A stretch of 64,000 bases of DNA from Rhexocercosporidium sp. MPI-PUGE-AT-0058 (GCA_020746875.1 JAGTJL010000004.1:2108001-2172000); one strand, 5' to 3'. Counted from the first letter of the stretch, positions 1 to 12,556 are shown. Numbers and translations are program-made. The notes: generated by a model from the sequence alone, not told the origin.

Positions 1-2322
1 TAGAGTAGGGCAGAGGATCGGCACTTGCGATTACGGGGACGATCGATCTGCAGGATTTATAGTATTTAGACCTAGTTTTCCTCTGGAGATATTCCCCGAG
101 CCGTGTGGATGCACCTATTGACACAGCTCAACTCAACATGCCGGACAGGACTCCGGCTGGCGGCTTGCGGCTCTTTGTCTTTCTCTGGCTGACTTGAATG
201 ATGGACGCCGGACGGGAATTGCGGCTGAGGCGCCGTCATAGTACAGTAGCTGCTCAATGCCTCAGCGATGACTTGGACTACGGTATGCGAGGGATGGATT
301 CTAAGCGAATGAATGGCTGATAGGTGGGATCGACGTGCGGAAGTCTGAAGTCTTACTTTCTTGTGATGTGATTCGGTTTGATGTGAATGCCGGTGAGGGA
401 TTTCGAATTCTTCGTCTATTAGCCGTGGAATTTGGATTTTGGTCCTCTTTTGTCGTTGACTCTACCTACTCTGTACTGTAGGCTTGAAACATGTGCATCG
501 GAGTTCTGTTATTGGTTGTCGGAGAGTCTAACTTCTCTCTTTAGACTTTGGTTTCTCTCAATTTTTTCCCTGTTCGAAAGGTCGGTCTTGCTACTTCCCA
601 ATGTTACGTGCAGTGGACTTGGTTATCAACACTACATAACAAAGCATTACCCAGGGACATTAGCAAGACACAAGAGAAGAGAGCACCTGAATCGAGCATC
701 CTTAAGATGACGATATTAGGGAATCCATTTCGGAAAATAAAACTATGACATTCATATCCAAACACGCAGACTCATGACTTGATACAAGATCCCCCTTTCT
801 CCAAACTCAAAATCCTACTCTTCTTGAACTTGAATTTCTTGATCATCTCTGACATCAACCCCTTTGACCCTTCATCCAACCCAGAACTAACTTAAATCTC
901 AACCCCAAAATCCCTCCCTCTCCTTCCATTATCGCACCCCCACATAAGATTGACATCCGACCCCCCACACAGCGCAGAGCCTCTCCCATCCCTCGCTCCC
1001 TCTAATGCTGCATCCACGAGATCGACGACTAGAGAACGTCACCCCACCTCAACTCACCTCACCGTGTCTGACATGCCCAATCACACCCATGCCATACCCT
1101 CCCCAGCTCTCAAGATCAGGGTCCACCCCTAACAGTCTACGATCTTATTCCACAAACCCTCGGGCGCCTTGCTCAGTGCATCTCAATCTAAATCTGCATC
1201 TTCTGATCCAAGGCTCAAGCTCAGGGTCCTTGCTAGCGTAGCAAAGAAAGACCTAGCTGTTGATCATTGATTGAAGATCCTCACGGACGGTTCATCCTGA
1301 CCACTCGACCAGAGAGCTCAAAGAGAGTCTGGGCAGGTCAATTGACATTCGCACTACACGCACATTCCCGGGGAGGCTAGGAGATGTAGTTGGAAATATC
1401 TACGGGGTAGTTGGCATCATGCAGGACCGCGATTTAGTAAAGATATACCAAGACGACGATAACATGGCATGTATGCCACCAGATGAATAGAATAAGCAGA
1501 ACGAGCTTGGTTTCGGCCAATTAGTGCCACCATTTCTCCTTACTTTACCTGTACTCACTTTTATCGAAGCTTGGAGCGAGGAGAAAGCTCCTGAAGGGAG
1601 GAGTAGCTGAAGCGGTCATTGATGGTGCTAATGAGGGGATCTGCTCGGCCTGGGCGGCCACCAGCTGGGGGCTGGCCTCCTTCGACGGCATTGGACACTT
1701 CCGTCGAGTACACGACCTTTTGCGGGTGGGGCAGCAGCTCCCCCATTCTGGACACTCAAGCTAACAAGGATATCAACACTGGAAAGCATTCTGGGATAGA
1801 CGTACCGAAACGCCAGCCCTCTCCGGAATGACCGACAGCACCAGTAATCGACTCGAACAACTTCAATTTCCACAGCGCAAAGATCCGACGATAAGGAGAT
1901 TTCGTGTTGCGTCTACATACTGATAAGTTTGAAACTCAACTTCCTCAGCGTCACCATAATCAACCTCTCTCTCCGCCCCGTATGCATTTGTGACTTTCCC
2001 CCGGACACTCGAACGTCCATCAAATCGTCTCCCTCCACATCTTGAGATTCATCACTGTGCCTTCTCTCACTACCACAATTACTAAGGCCCGCATCTCCTC
2101 TCCTCTCGAAGCGGGCCCATCTCTCCTCGATGCTAAAAAACTGCTACCTCAACTTCTAGCTGCATCGGACTATGTCTCCAGCCGCTTGACTCGAAAGCGT
2201 CTGCATCTCTCTTTCGTCGTTGTCCGTAAAGATGTATAGATCCCCACAATCACCAGCTACATCTCCATAAGCATCGCCTAAGAGACCCTACTCCATCACT
2301 ACATCTCCTGCAAAGTCTCTCT
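1..2322. other. Gene-poor 5' region
   Basis: I see no convincing gene here. Open frames are short, overlap each other on both strands, lack splice partners and show no recognisable motif. The stretch from about 780 to 1240 and from 1920 to 2300 is C-rich and T-rich on the plus strand, as in fungal promoters and 5' leaders, and could belong to a gene starting near 2371. Confidence 0.4.
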
Positions 2323-2861
2323 TTGGTGGATCAGCATTCACACGAACACCAAGCAAGAGTTTTGTCTTCCATGTCAGACGCTAGGTCTTCATCAGGATCC
2401 TCCTCGTCTTCCTCTTCACTCTCGAGAACAAACTGTCCCGGTCTTCCCACTTCACCCGCAGACCGCAGTGCTTCTCCTACTCCATCTACACCAGCTCAAC
2501 CAGCTACTCCAACCACACCAAACCAATATGATATCACATTGATGCACGTAAGTATTCTCATACTAAAGGTTGAGAAGATCCTCCGCCATATAATTGCCAA
2601 AGCTGAGAAGAAATTCTCCATTGGGTAAATATCCCACTTATATCTTGCCCCTAAATCTCTTATTCCAGATGTCTCTTTTGATCTCGGACATCTAATATTG
2701 TCAACTGGGATCTCGATCTTTATCTCGGTCTTAGTTCTACACTTCTCAATCGTGACTGAGGTTACTTTGAACCAGTCGAAGCGGTCGTCCATGTAGCCAA
2801 AATTGCATCTACCTCCGCGAGGCTCGGCTTGCGTTAGGTTCTGCCAGTCTTGAGCTGGCAT
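2323..2861. other. Weak coding candidates on both strands
   Basis: On the plus strand an ATG at about 2371 opens a Ser/Pro/Thr-rich frame that reaches a good donor (GTAAGT at about 2549). An acceptor (ttattccag, about 2670) would give a very short second exon. On the minus strand 2861..2496 is open for 121 codons and reads like a protein over its first 80 codons. The two overlap, so at most one is likely real. I do not recognise either. Confidence 0.25.
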
Positions 2862-3808
2862 GGTGATGTTGACTGTGACGAGGTTTCGATGCCATAGAGG
2901 TTATTGAGAAGGCCTTGTTTACTCATGGTGATGTGGTTGTGTATTTATCGGCCACTTAGCGAGTTTGATTGTTGCTCTGATACAGGATTGAGTAAAGTGA
3001 CGGACTTGAGCTACGTCCAAAAAGCGAAAACCGCGCCTTATATCTAGAAAGGTAAGGTTAACGTGTCGCGTGCCTGACAATGCACAGCGAGCCTTACCGA
3101 AGCACAACCACAATCAGTGCATTGCATATTTTCTCTCCAATCAGAAGTCCCTGGACTGCAATGAGGCTGTCTGAAAGCTGAAAACATGAGATTGTCATGC
3201 ACCTAGGAAGAGAAAAATCAGGCGATCGGCCAAGGAAAAAAGCCCATGCCCTACCAAACAACGCCTAATTCTAAGAAGGCACAGAGAAATGTAAGACCTC
3301 TGATATGACCACTCATACGCAGCTTGGCGTCGCTGTAGTGAAAGGCAGAGTTTTACCCCGCATGTTTCTTGCATGAGTGAGGGCAATGTTCATCCTTCAT
3401 AACAAAGCTCTAAAAAAAATCAAGGTCTGGAACCGCGAACAATTGCGCAACAGTTCGGTTTCCAATCTTCTTCGGATTTTTCCTGTAAAGGTTGAGGGCA
3501 TACCTGGGCGTGGTGACTGTAGCAGTTGATGCTACGCGTGGCCTCGAGGCTTTAGCTGAAGGTAAGTGACGCCGTCATGCTTGCTTACATACAGTTTATG
3601 CTGCTCAATGTGGGGGTGCGACACCGTTCTCTTTCCAAGAAGCCAAAAGTTGTTGACTAATAAAATTCATTACTCGATGAGACGCCAATCCAACCTAAGA
3701 ATATACCGTAAGAAATCGCCCTTCCATTCCAAACGCCACTCCAAGTACTCGTAAGTGGCGGTTCATAACGTCTGAAGTCCACAGCATAGAACCAGCACAG
3801 CTGCTTCT
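2862..3808. other. Intergenic region downstream of the kinase gene
   Basis: No supported gene. This holds the 3' flank of the minus-strand kinase gene that ends at 3809. Short frames here have no motif and no splice support. Confidence 0.4.
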
Positions 3809-6800
3809 TCAAGATCCAACCCAGTCTGTATCAAATTTGGCTAAAGTGTCCATTAAACTTTGCAGGAATATCTTGTGCAGATCATTTGAAGCATCTCGCC
3901 CAGCGTATGCCAGATTTGAAGCTAACAAAAGCACTCTGTAATCACTTCCGTCTCGAATATATCTCTCAAGCGCGTAAGAGCAGCTAGGTGGAACAGTTGA
4001 AATTTTGGGATCCATATCGACATCATTATGATCTGGATGGGGATTAAATATCTCCATATGATCGGAGCGGCCGGTTGACGACAACGACCTATGTAGTTCA
4101 CACGCCGAGGAGCTGAGAGTGCTCTTGTCCCAGGAGGGCACGAGCGATAATATCGGGTCGGCAACTTTTGCAACGCCTTTCTTGTAGTCTTTCCACATGG
4201 CGTCAAGAAGTGATGTCGCTTTAACACGGAGCCCTTTCCAACTGAAACGCTGGTCTGGCGGGTCGAACATCGGGGCAACAATGTTCTCTGCAATCAACTT
4301 GGTGACAGATTCTGGGACGTCCAACACAATTTCGAGAAGGTGCTCCTTAGATCTCTGTGCCTTATCCATGACGTAGGATTCGTATGAGGCAGAATCGAAC
4401 CCGGATTCAAATGCTGGTATAGTAAAATCCGCTTCATAAATAGCTTCAGATCCACCAACCGTCCAAGCGACACATTCTGCGAGTATGCAACCGAAAGACC
4501 ACACGTCATGCGTTTTTTGTGCGCTTTCGATATTGTCTATCTTGAATGAGTCTAGCCGACTGCAATCAGGTTGTTCATGGACTTCCACGTCAACTATTCG
4601 ATCTTGTAAGCTTGAAGTCCGGATTAGGATACTTCGGAGGCTTCAATGTACCGTCTTTAGAGTTCTCTGCTTTGAAATTGAAGTGGCTCGTCCCGCAGTC
4701 ACCAATCTCGAAAGCCCATTCATATGGAGACCTCGTTTCGGACCTCATGATTAGCACATTTGCCGGGCTGATATCTTCATGCCAGCCGGTGACGGCACGC
4801 CTGTAGTAGTCAGTTTGCGATGGTGTAGCCCATATGTTGGAGACTCATACATCTCAGAAACTTCCGCGCCAGCATCAAAGAGATAGGAGGCGCTCCTCCA
4901 AAACTTGAATGTATCCTCAAGAGATGTTGGTGGGTTTATCTCTCGAAAGTAATCTGCCAAAGACAGTAATCCATAAATATGGGGCGACGGCAGATACTGA
5001 TAGGAATAGAGCGAGCTGAGAGCGGATCGTTCCTGTAAGCTCTCTCGAGCTATGATTTTCGAGTCTGCGAATCTATCCACATTGTAATCTGGACTGATGG
5101 ACAAAAATGATTTAGCCTGACAAAGGTCAAACTAAGAGCCCGTCAGCGTAACCACTTAGCCAAGCACGTCAGTGTATTACCTGTGATCTATGATCTTCGA
5201 AATTAAACTGAAGCCCATCCAGTAGGAACATTTTCGCCGTCTGGTGCAGGACTTTAACGGACTGCTTCGTATTGACCTGGCTACCGCAAGCGAGCGCGGC
5301 AGACGTTGCCAAAGCTACTTGCCAATAAAGGCAAGTCTGTCTATCCGGACATCCATTGTAGAATGTTTCAACTTCATTGTTGCACCTCAAAATCGCCCAT
5401 GGTAGCTTCCATTGGATTGAGGGTACAATCTTAACCTGCATGGCCAAGTCGGTCTGCTCCTTGTCAAACCCATGTTGACCCGAAAATTGTTGACGTCTGA
5501 ACGCCTCTCGATGTGAGGTAACAAACTGTTGTTCCGTTACCAAATAACTATCCGGCACCGTACAAGTAGGAAGATCGCAAAGACATTGGAAGATCATTGA
5601 AAGTTCTTCCGCGGTTGGTCGCAGACCCGGATCGTATCTGAGCATCTCTTTGACTGTTTGGAGAGTCTGAGGAGCACGTCGCCACCATGGACTCTGGGGT
5701 TGCGTTTCCTGTAGTATCCAGAGGAAGTCGATCCAAAAATAAGTTCTTGGGAGGCTGGCTTGGAATGAGGTATATGCGCTTCCAGCTGAGCGAAAGTCCT
5801 CAAACGCGAGCAGCGAAATGCCAGTGGAGATAGTCTCCATTTCGGCCCAGACACATCCTAGAGAGAAGATGTCCGCAGCAGTTCTCAAACTCCAAGTGTA
5901 ACCAGCGACCTTGTAATATGATGTTTCTGGGGCGATGTACTTCGGAGTTAAAGGTAGGCTTGGCTTTGTTTGATTCTCATGACCCTCCTCGAAATGATTT
6001 GCTCGGGCACTCCCAAAATCGGCCAAACAAACCTTCAAATCCGAAGAGACAAGTATATTCTGCGGTTTTATGTCCCCATGAATGAGTCCCGCCTGATGAA
6101 GGTACCTCACAGCAGATGCTAAGCAACCTTCCCATTCCCAGAAGATTTCGCTGTTTACGCCGCTAACACCATCATCACGCAGAAAAGATGCTAGGTTTCC
6201 CTCTGCAACAGGTGACATTAACAACCAAAGCTGGTTTGAAGTTGGGTAAAAAGCAGCTAGGTTGACGATGTGAAGGTGATGGAGCTGCTTCAATATCTCC
6301 ACTTCGGCAGAGTGTTTCACTCTGGGGTTGAAAGGGATTATCTTGCGAGCATACGTCTGATTTGTAACTCTGTAGACAACTTCGTCTACAGTCCCGAAAC
6401 CTCCACGTCCAAGCTCTCGAATGGACTTGAAGAGTTTCTTCAAAGATTTGATGCCTGATAATTGTTAGCAGCTGAATCTGTAAATCTGTAGAGCGTTTAG
6501 AGAGCCATGAGCTTGACTCACCAAGTGACTCGGGAAGTGGGATTCGTGCAGAGAAAGACTCGTTCGAAATGTGATAGTTGTGTGAACCATGGTTGCCGGG
6601 CACATATGATATGTTTGGGCCTGACGGTGGATTCGAGGAACTTCCTTGTCCGTTTCTACGCTGTGCCGGGCCCCCCGAAATATTTCCAGAGCCTGGTGGC
6701 CAGGGAGTGGTATTATCGTCGTCATCGCCTTCGTCGTCGTCGTCGTCGTCTTTTGAATGAGTACTATGATAAAGGCTGTGATCTTGGCGGGGTTCGCGCG

Positions 6801-8677
6801 GCTTTTTCTTCGTCGTATCAACTTCCTTGCGATATTTTTGGGGGATGCAAGTACTGTTTCGCCAGTCGTGATTATCCTTAGTGCATCGGTGGTCGTAAAA
6901 ATCTGTTACATATTCCCCAGTGGCATGCTTGACCATATGATCGATACAATCTTTGCGGCTTTTCAAGGGTTTGATCTCTTCGCAGTAGGGACAGACCTCG
7001 TGGTATATGTCATTGATCTGAATTTCGATCAGCCTGCCAATAATCTGTTTCTGTTGGTCCTTGCCGCTGATCTCGTGATGGCTCTGCAAATGGCCTGTGG
7101 TTCCGCGAAATCCGCTTTTCCTGACTATCATGACATGGCACGGCTCTTTCTCAGTACCTGCCTTGTCGAGGGGACAGATGAAGATTGTCTTGGGAAAGTG
7201 AACCTCTCTTAGGTGTTTTCCCACCCCTCTTTCGTCCTGCAACATTTTCCCGCATTCGTGGATGGGGCAGGCTACCTTACCACTAGAACAGCCCTGAGGT
7301 TCTGGCAGTTCTGAAATAGACTGCGAAATATCATATGAGGATGACGATAAGGGCGATGATTCCTGCCCCTTGTTCAAGGCGATTCGTGCACGTTTTTGTG
7401 GTGTTATTGTCTGTGATGACTGATCCCATGGACGTTTTCCAGCATGAGTACCATATTCTGACAGGATACTGGGTTCGCTGCAGGCCTGAGACTGCTCAGA
7501 AAATTCGAGGCTGATTCCTGAGTCGCCATGTGCTGCTCGTGCCTTGACTTTGGCGGTCCAACCCCTGCTTCCAAAGTAAAGGTCGATAGCCTTGAATATC
7601 TTCCTGCATTTGGCATTGTCTGTCTCTTCCTCATTGTCAAGAATTTTCTCGATCAACTCCTGTAGATCATCTTCATCTATTAGATAGGATAGATGTCCTT
7701 CCTTCTCTAGAGGTTGTGCGTTCTCCTTGTAGAATTGCATCAATGCTTCCGCCAGATTGATTATCTTCATATTCAGCGCAGTGGCCGGGGAGGATTCAAC
7801 GTGAACGAGACGCTCGATCAGCTTCATCAACTTGTTCTGGTTTTCTTTCTCCCCGTTGACCCGAATACACGGTGCTCCTGCGGGATCTAAATCCACGTCT
7901 TCGCTGGTCGACTCATACGCATTCGGAGAGTTTCTGGCAACTCTGCAAGATGGTGGTGCTTCCAAGTCGAAAATATGGGTAGACTAGTAGAGGAATGGCT
8001 CGTTAGAATTTATGGCTGCTGGGGAAACACTCTGAGTGGCGGGAATTAAATACCTTTGGCGTCCTCGCCTCATCTCCTTGGAACATTGACAATGACTTTT
8101 CCGCTGCCCCAGATGTTTCGGCTGCGGTACTTGAGCTCAAGGACACATGTGTTGCCAACGTAGATACTGAGAAGGACGCCAGGCCGATGGGGACGACTTG
8201 AGCCATGGGTTTAGCGCCCATCTGCTGAGAGCCTTTGGCCATAGAATCACCATCGCCATATCGCACTGGGGTAGTGGGTGTTGCACAGGTGGCTATATCA
8301 GCGTGGTCGCGATGGGTTGTTGGTTGGGGAATGCTGGAGGTTGCTCTACGAGCCAGATCTGCGGTTACGTCCCCTTCTTCATCCGCGTCCTGCAAGGCTG
8401 AAGAATGTGTATAATGTGGCTGATTCTGCAGCCCCGTCGAAACCATATCTTGCTCCGAAACAGAGCCAGGGACATGAAAAGACTCGCCTGTAGACATGAT
8501 GTATGCCTCTGGAGGCCGTTCCTGCGCGAGGGATTTCACGACGTGAATTGACTTGTGGATGCTGGAAACAGCCAGCGGCCAGCAGCTGCTGTCAGGTGCA
8601 GCAGTCGAAGCAACGCGGGAATATAGCCTCGATGGACGGTGGCGTTGTGTGTTGGTATTGCTGAGTTCTGAGGACAT
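3809..8677 (-). CDS. Zinc-finger plus tandem kinase-domain protein
   Basis: Six exons on the minus strand: 8677-8054, 7983-6522, 6454-5181, 5131-4851, 4800-4652, 4602-3809. All five introns (49-70 bp) are GT-AG and keep one frame, giving 1527 residues. Residues 1-208 are Ser/Thr-rich and probably disordered. Three Cys/His zinc-finger-like motifs lie near 447-470, 478-511 and 539-561, followed by an Asp run encoded by GTC repeats. Kinase domain 1 (about 705-970) has a Gly-rich loop (GRGGFGTV, 712), Lys 733, HGDIKPQN at 821-828, DFG at 841-843 and APE at 870-872, so it looks catalytically complete. Kinase domain 2 (about 1120-1400) has HEDISPAN at 1221-1228 and GDCG in place of DFG at 1248-1250, then VWSFGCILAE. 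No Gly-rich loop is visible there, so it may be a pseudokinase. Substrate unknown. The acceptor of the last intron has an alternative 9 bp further on that keeps frame. The main risk is that the first exon belongs to a separate gene. Confidence 0.75.
6717..6751 (+). repeat. CGT/GTC trinucleotide tract (poly-Asp codons)
   Basis: A run of CGT/GTC triplets inside exon 2 of the kinase gene. On the coding (minus) strand it encodes an Asp-rich acidic stretch between the zinc-finger motifs and kinase domain 1. Triplet tracts of this kind vary in length between strains. Confidence 0.8.
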
Positions 8678-8749
8678 GGATGACTTTGAAGGCCATTTAT
8701 TGGTTTTGAATCTTTCGTGCTGCGGGAGTACTAGTTAGCGAAGGAAAAG

Positions 8750-8815
8750 GGATAGGGATGGGGATTGGGATTGGGATTGGGATTGGGACTGGGATGGGGA
8801 TTGGGATATACTAAA
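8750..8815 (+). repeat. GGGATT short tandem array
   Basis: About eight imperfect copies of GGGATT/GGGGATT just upstream of the kinase gene start. It is not a permutation of the fungal telomere unit TTAGGG. A matching array in opposite orientation lies at 9019-9102. Confidence 0.8.
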
Positions 8816-9018
8816 AATCGGTAAGCGAGGGGATTTTTGAACTAGGGCACCAGAGAAGTAAACAACCACAAGCGTTATCGATATCGTTGTCAAATGAACC
8901 TTAGAAATAAAAGAAGTCAGTTTTGGTGTACTCAATATGGGGATAATTACGCACTTGAGTAGTTGACTCTTAGGCTCTTGAAAACGCGACCTCGGCACCT
9001 GTATTCTGCGCGACACGG

Positions 9019-9102
9019 TCCCTATCCCAATCCCAATCCCCATGACCGTCCCCATCCCAACTTGGCTTTAATTCAGATCCCAATCCCAATCCCAATTCCC
9101 TC
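9019..9102 (+). repeat. CCCAAT short tandem array (inverse of the 8750 array)
   Basis: Repeated CCCAATCC units, the reverse complement of the GGGATT array about 200 bp away. The two arms could pair as an imperfect hairpin. Both lie in the 5' flank of the minus-strand kinase gene. Confidence 0.75.
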
Positions 9103-9590
9103 ATTTGATTCTGAGTCCATAAGCCGCCCCAGCCAACCCCGGAAAATGACGTCTCATCATGTTAACACGACAATCCATCATCAAGTTCACAGTGCGAAAT
9201 GCAACGACTTGCCGACAAATTGTTCTCGAGTCTAAGAGACACAAAAGCGGCGATACTCTGAAATCACATCTTTTTCATTCTATCCAGAAACCGCGTCGCC
9301 GCCGGTCGTGAATCCTCTTCTGGGCCGCAGTACCATCGCATCAATCGGACCTCTGTTGACGTCGGTGTGACGCTTGCATTGCAAACAGTTCCTGGTGGTA
9401 TATCTTGCAGCATTAACGGCTTTCACAATCGGTAAGTCCTCCGCTCACAGACTCTGTAGCTTCGTCTAGCAGAACATAGCTACACTGTGCACGCAATGAT
9501 AGAAGACATACTGATGCCAGGTAACAGAGGTGCACCACCACGTCTCATCGAGTATCCGATTCAAGGCAAACAAATATCGTACTCGGCAAA
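9103..9590. other. Intergenic region before the small Cys-rich gene
   Basis: No supported coding frame. It probably holds the promoter and 5' leader of the small plus-strand gene starting at 9591. Confidence 0.35.
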
Positions 9591-9847
9591 ATGTGTGAGG
9601 TGTTCGTGATTGTCTGCGCTACGTGCGGTTTGGAGATCTCCAGAAGACCTTTTCAATGCAAGAAGGCACTTGCCGTCAGGACAATCTGTCGTAAGCTTAA
9701 AGAGTCAGGACAAGTACAGGAAAACCCCTGCACTGGGTGCAAAGGCTACAATACTACGGGGTGAGTTTAGTGGCTAGCCTACTAGCCGTCAGTATGCTAA
9801 CCGAAGACAGCGAGAGCCCAGAATACAGGCACATAGGCGCAGTATAA
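9591..9847 (+). CDS. Small Cys-rich protein (68 aa, one intron)
   Basis: Exons 9591-9760 and 9811-9847 flank a 50-bp intron with a GTGAGT donor, a TGCTAAC branch site and a GACAG acceptor. The spliced frame gives 68 residues with seven cysteines. Two are in a CATC pair near residues 9-12, one is at 23, one at 33, and a CTGC pair is at 48-51. The spacing suggests a small metal-binding or disulphide fold. There is no signal peptide, since the N-terminus lacks the usual charged-then-hydrophobic pattern. Small intracellular Cys-pair proteins like this are common and unnamed in filamentous ascomycetes. The strong splice signals are the main support. Function unknown. Confidence 0.5.
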
Positions 9848-10478
9848 TTTTCCTTTTGGGGTAGAAGATTTGTTATAAGATCTGTACAAGCTCGGGAGGC
9901 TGGCGCTGATCACAGAGCCGTTGGGAGATAAGGCCAAGAAGTTGTTGTCAAGTTGTTTTGCGTTCCTTTGGTGAGATAAAACTTTCCAGACGGTCTAGTG
10001 TTATACTAAGTGTCACGGACCCGTCAGCCTTTCCGAACAGAGTTTGCATTCTTTGCTTTGTAGATTCCCTGATGTTTATATTCGTTAGCGAGATCATTAG
10101 GAGAAAGCTGGTTGGGCAACAGATAGAGCCTTGCGTGACCATCCGTTGTGCAGCACACCCCCAATCAATGCAGCGCAGGTGTGTAGGGTACCAATTTTGC
10201 CCGACTTGAGTGAGGAAATCGCGAGGCACACATTGAGGCAAACCAGAAAGTGAGCTATGATGAAAATGCATATAATGATAACATTGCCCCTCAGGATGCT
10301 GCCGTCCCCTGCGGCATACCTTTTCACCAACCTTCGCAAATACGACAACCACAAGCAACCCACGATCAAAGCAACCAACAAATTTCAGACCGTGGGATAT
10401 CGGATTTGAGGTGAAGAAGAGATAGCGGAGAAGAAAACTTTTTTCGGAATTTATGGAAGGCTGTGGTAGGCAGAAGTT
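9848..10478. other. Intergenic region upstream of the HET gene
   Basis: No supported gene. The open minus-strand frame over 9948-10799 crosses into the antisense of the HET gene and shows no family motif. Confidence 0.4.
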
Positions 10479-12556
10479 ATGCCTTGTGATGTTTGCTTTA
10501 GTCTGGACCGATTTTCGGACGAACATGATCGTTGGCGAATCGATATTAAGGCCGACCTCATGGCGGAGTACTCTCTCACTTTCACGTTTTCGAAGCTGGG
10601 TGCTTCCGCCGAATCCGGCTGCGAGACGTGTTCTGTAGTTTTGAGTGGCCTCAAATTGATCAGTCGCAATCTGTCGCTTTTTGACGTGGCACGAGACTAC
10701 AGCGGACGGTTCATACTGCAGTCGGATCATTCGTTGGAGGTCGAGATATTTGACAAGGAAGAGCAAATACCTGTAGCAAGTCCTTGTGCAAGAATTCAAT
10801 TCTATACGCTTCCAGGTACGTTGTCATCTTTGTCATAATCGTCCAAGGCTGATAAGCGTGGGTAGGGTCATTTCGCGGGGACAAGGGCCCATTCTCCACG
10901 GCTAGTGATGTTCCGTTCGAACTCTCTGTCGAGACCTGCTCCTCTACAGTCTTCGATTGGATCAAAGACTGTCGTCTCAACCATGAAGCGTGTACTGCTG
11001 AGAAACCCGAGAAAAAAGAACTTCCTCATAGGTTGCTCGACCTCAAGCAACGGGAGGCTGCATCCGTGTTTCTGGTTGAGACCCGAGACAACTCTGCTTG
11101 CCGTGCCGAGCGATATGCAACATTGAGCCACTGCTGGGGGAAAGCCCATGTTATACAAACAATCAAAGGAAACTTACTCCTCAGGATGCAAGGCATCGAT
11201 TGGGATAGTCTGCCGAAAACCTTCCAGGATGCCGTTGCAATTGTCCGTGCCCTGTCGATTCGGTTTCTTTGGATCGACTCTCTCTGCATTGTCCAAGATG
11301 ACATCCTCGACTGGAAAAGGGAATCCGTCCGCATGGCAGTCATCTACTCGAACAGCTATATCAATATTGCTGCGACGGGTGCGTCTGACAGCCGTGGGGG
11401 CTGTCTCTATCCGAGAAGTCTGAAGCACACAATTCCGATGTGCGACATCACGTCTTTTCCCATTGAAATTCAAAAGGATCCCCAACAGCCAACGATCTTT
11501 GTAAGACCTTCTCTTGAGCGTGTCCACCAACGCTACAGCACCCGTAGCAGTTATGAATTCGACCTTCCGGACTCGCAGACGGTACCGTTGCTGTCCAGAG
11601 CTTGGGTGTTCCAGGAACGACATCTGGCGCCAAGGACCCTCCACTTCCATCCGTCGGAGATGGTCATGGAATGCAAATCTGGGCTTCGATGCGAATGTTC
11701 AGGTCTCGATAGCGTACCTCCACGGGGCTGGCGGGGCTCTTTGCACTTGACGTCTTCTGAACGAGGCGAAATCTTCAAGTCGTGGCTTGATGTGGTTGAG
11801 GAGTATTCCAAGTTGTGCCTCTCTCGCGAATCCGACAGGTTGCCTGCTCTGACCGGTGTCGCCACGGTATTTCAGAGACGGTTGGGCTGCGCATACCTAG
11901 CCGGAATCTGGCAAGATGATATTGCCCGGGGCATTCTCTGGGCTGTGACCCGCCACCAACGTGTGTGGTCTCTGAGAAGTGTTCATCGCCACAATTTCGC
12001 GCCGACGTGGTCTTGGGCGTCACTTACGATGGATGCTGCAGGCTCCAGAATCATGTTTCCTGCTGGCCATGATGACACGTTCAAGGCAGACTATCGTTTT
12101 AGCTTTCTCAGCACCGATATCCCATTTGCGGCCACCGACTACAATCTAACAACTCCAGCCGCGCATCATTCAATCTCGTTACGTGGTGTTTCAAGAGCAG
12201 CTACAGCACACCCGAAAATCCTGGAGGCTGCGTCCTGGAAAGATTCGACACTTGTTTTTGAACAAGAGGTTGAGGATCTTGTGTTGATTTCTGTTGCGCA
12301 GATGAATCTGGACTGTACCTGGAAGTCTCCAGATACTTGCCCTTTAGAAGCTGGCACCGAACTCCATTGCTTAATGGTAGGGAATAAGGTGAATAAAGAC
12401 CGGGAATCCGGCCGAGAAACTCAGTACCAGTGTAGCCTTGTGTTGAAAGCTTCGTCCTTAAATTTGCAATTGTTCGAGCGAGTGGGTGTCCTATCTGCTA
12501 CAGAGGATCTAGGACTATTTCATCTGGCATCAGAATCTTTGTTTGAGGTTATTTAA
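10479..12556 (+). CDS. HET-domain protein
   Basis: Two exons, 10479-10815 and 10866-12556, with a 50-bp GT-AG intron in frame, give 675 residues. The N-terminus has a CxxC pair (residues 3-6) and a second CxxC pair near residue 49. This is typical of fungal HET proteins, as is the WIKDCRLNHEAC block before the domain. The HET domain starts at YATLSHCWG (about residue 195) and continues through FLWIDSLCIVQDD and the IYSNSYINIAATGA block, which are its standard motifs. The C-terminal half carries the usual SRAWVFQE and PTWSWAS motifs. HET proteins trigger heterokaryon incompatibility and regulated cell death in filamentous fungi. The partner here is unknown, and no NACHT or repeat domain is fused. 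The start follows from the CxxC motif being conserved at the N-terminus. Confidence 0.85.

Noticed and set aside
8750..8815. Internal telomere-like array
   Set aside because: The unit GGGATT is not a rotation of TTAGGG, and there is no chromosome-end context.
9948..10799. Minus-strand ORF of 283 codons
   Set aside because: It is antisense to exon 1 of the HET gene and has no recognisable motif or splice partner.
11174..11865. Minus-strand ORFs inside the HET gene
   Set aside because: Shadows of the coding strand in other frames.
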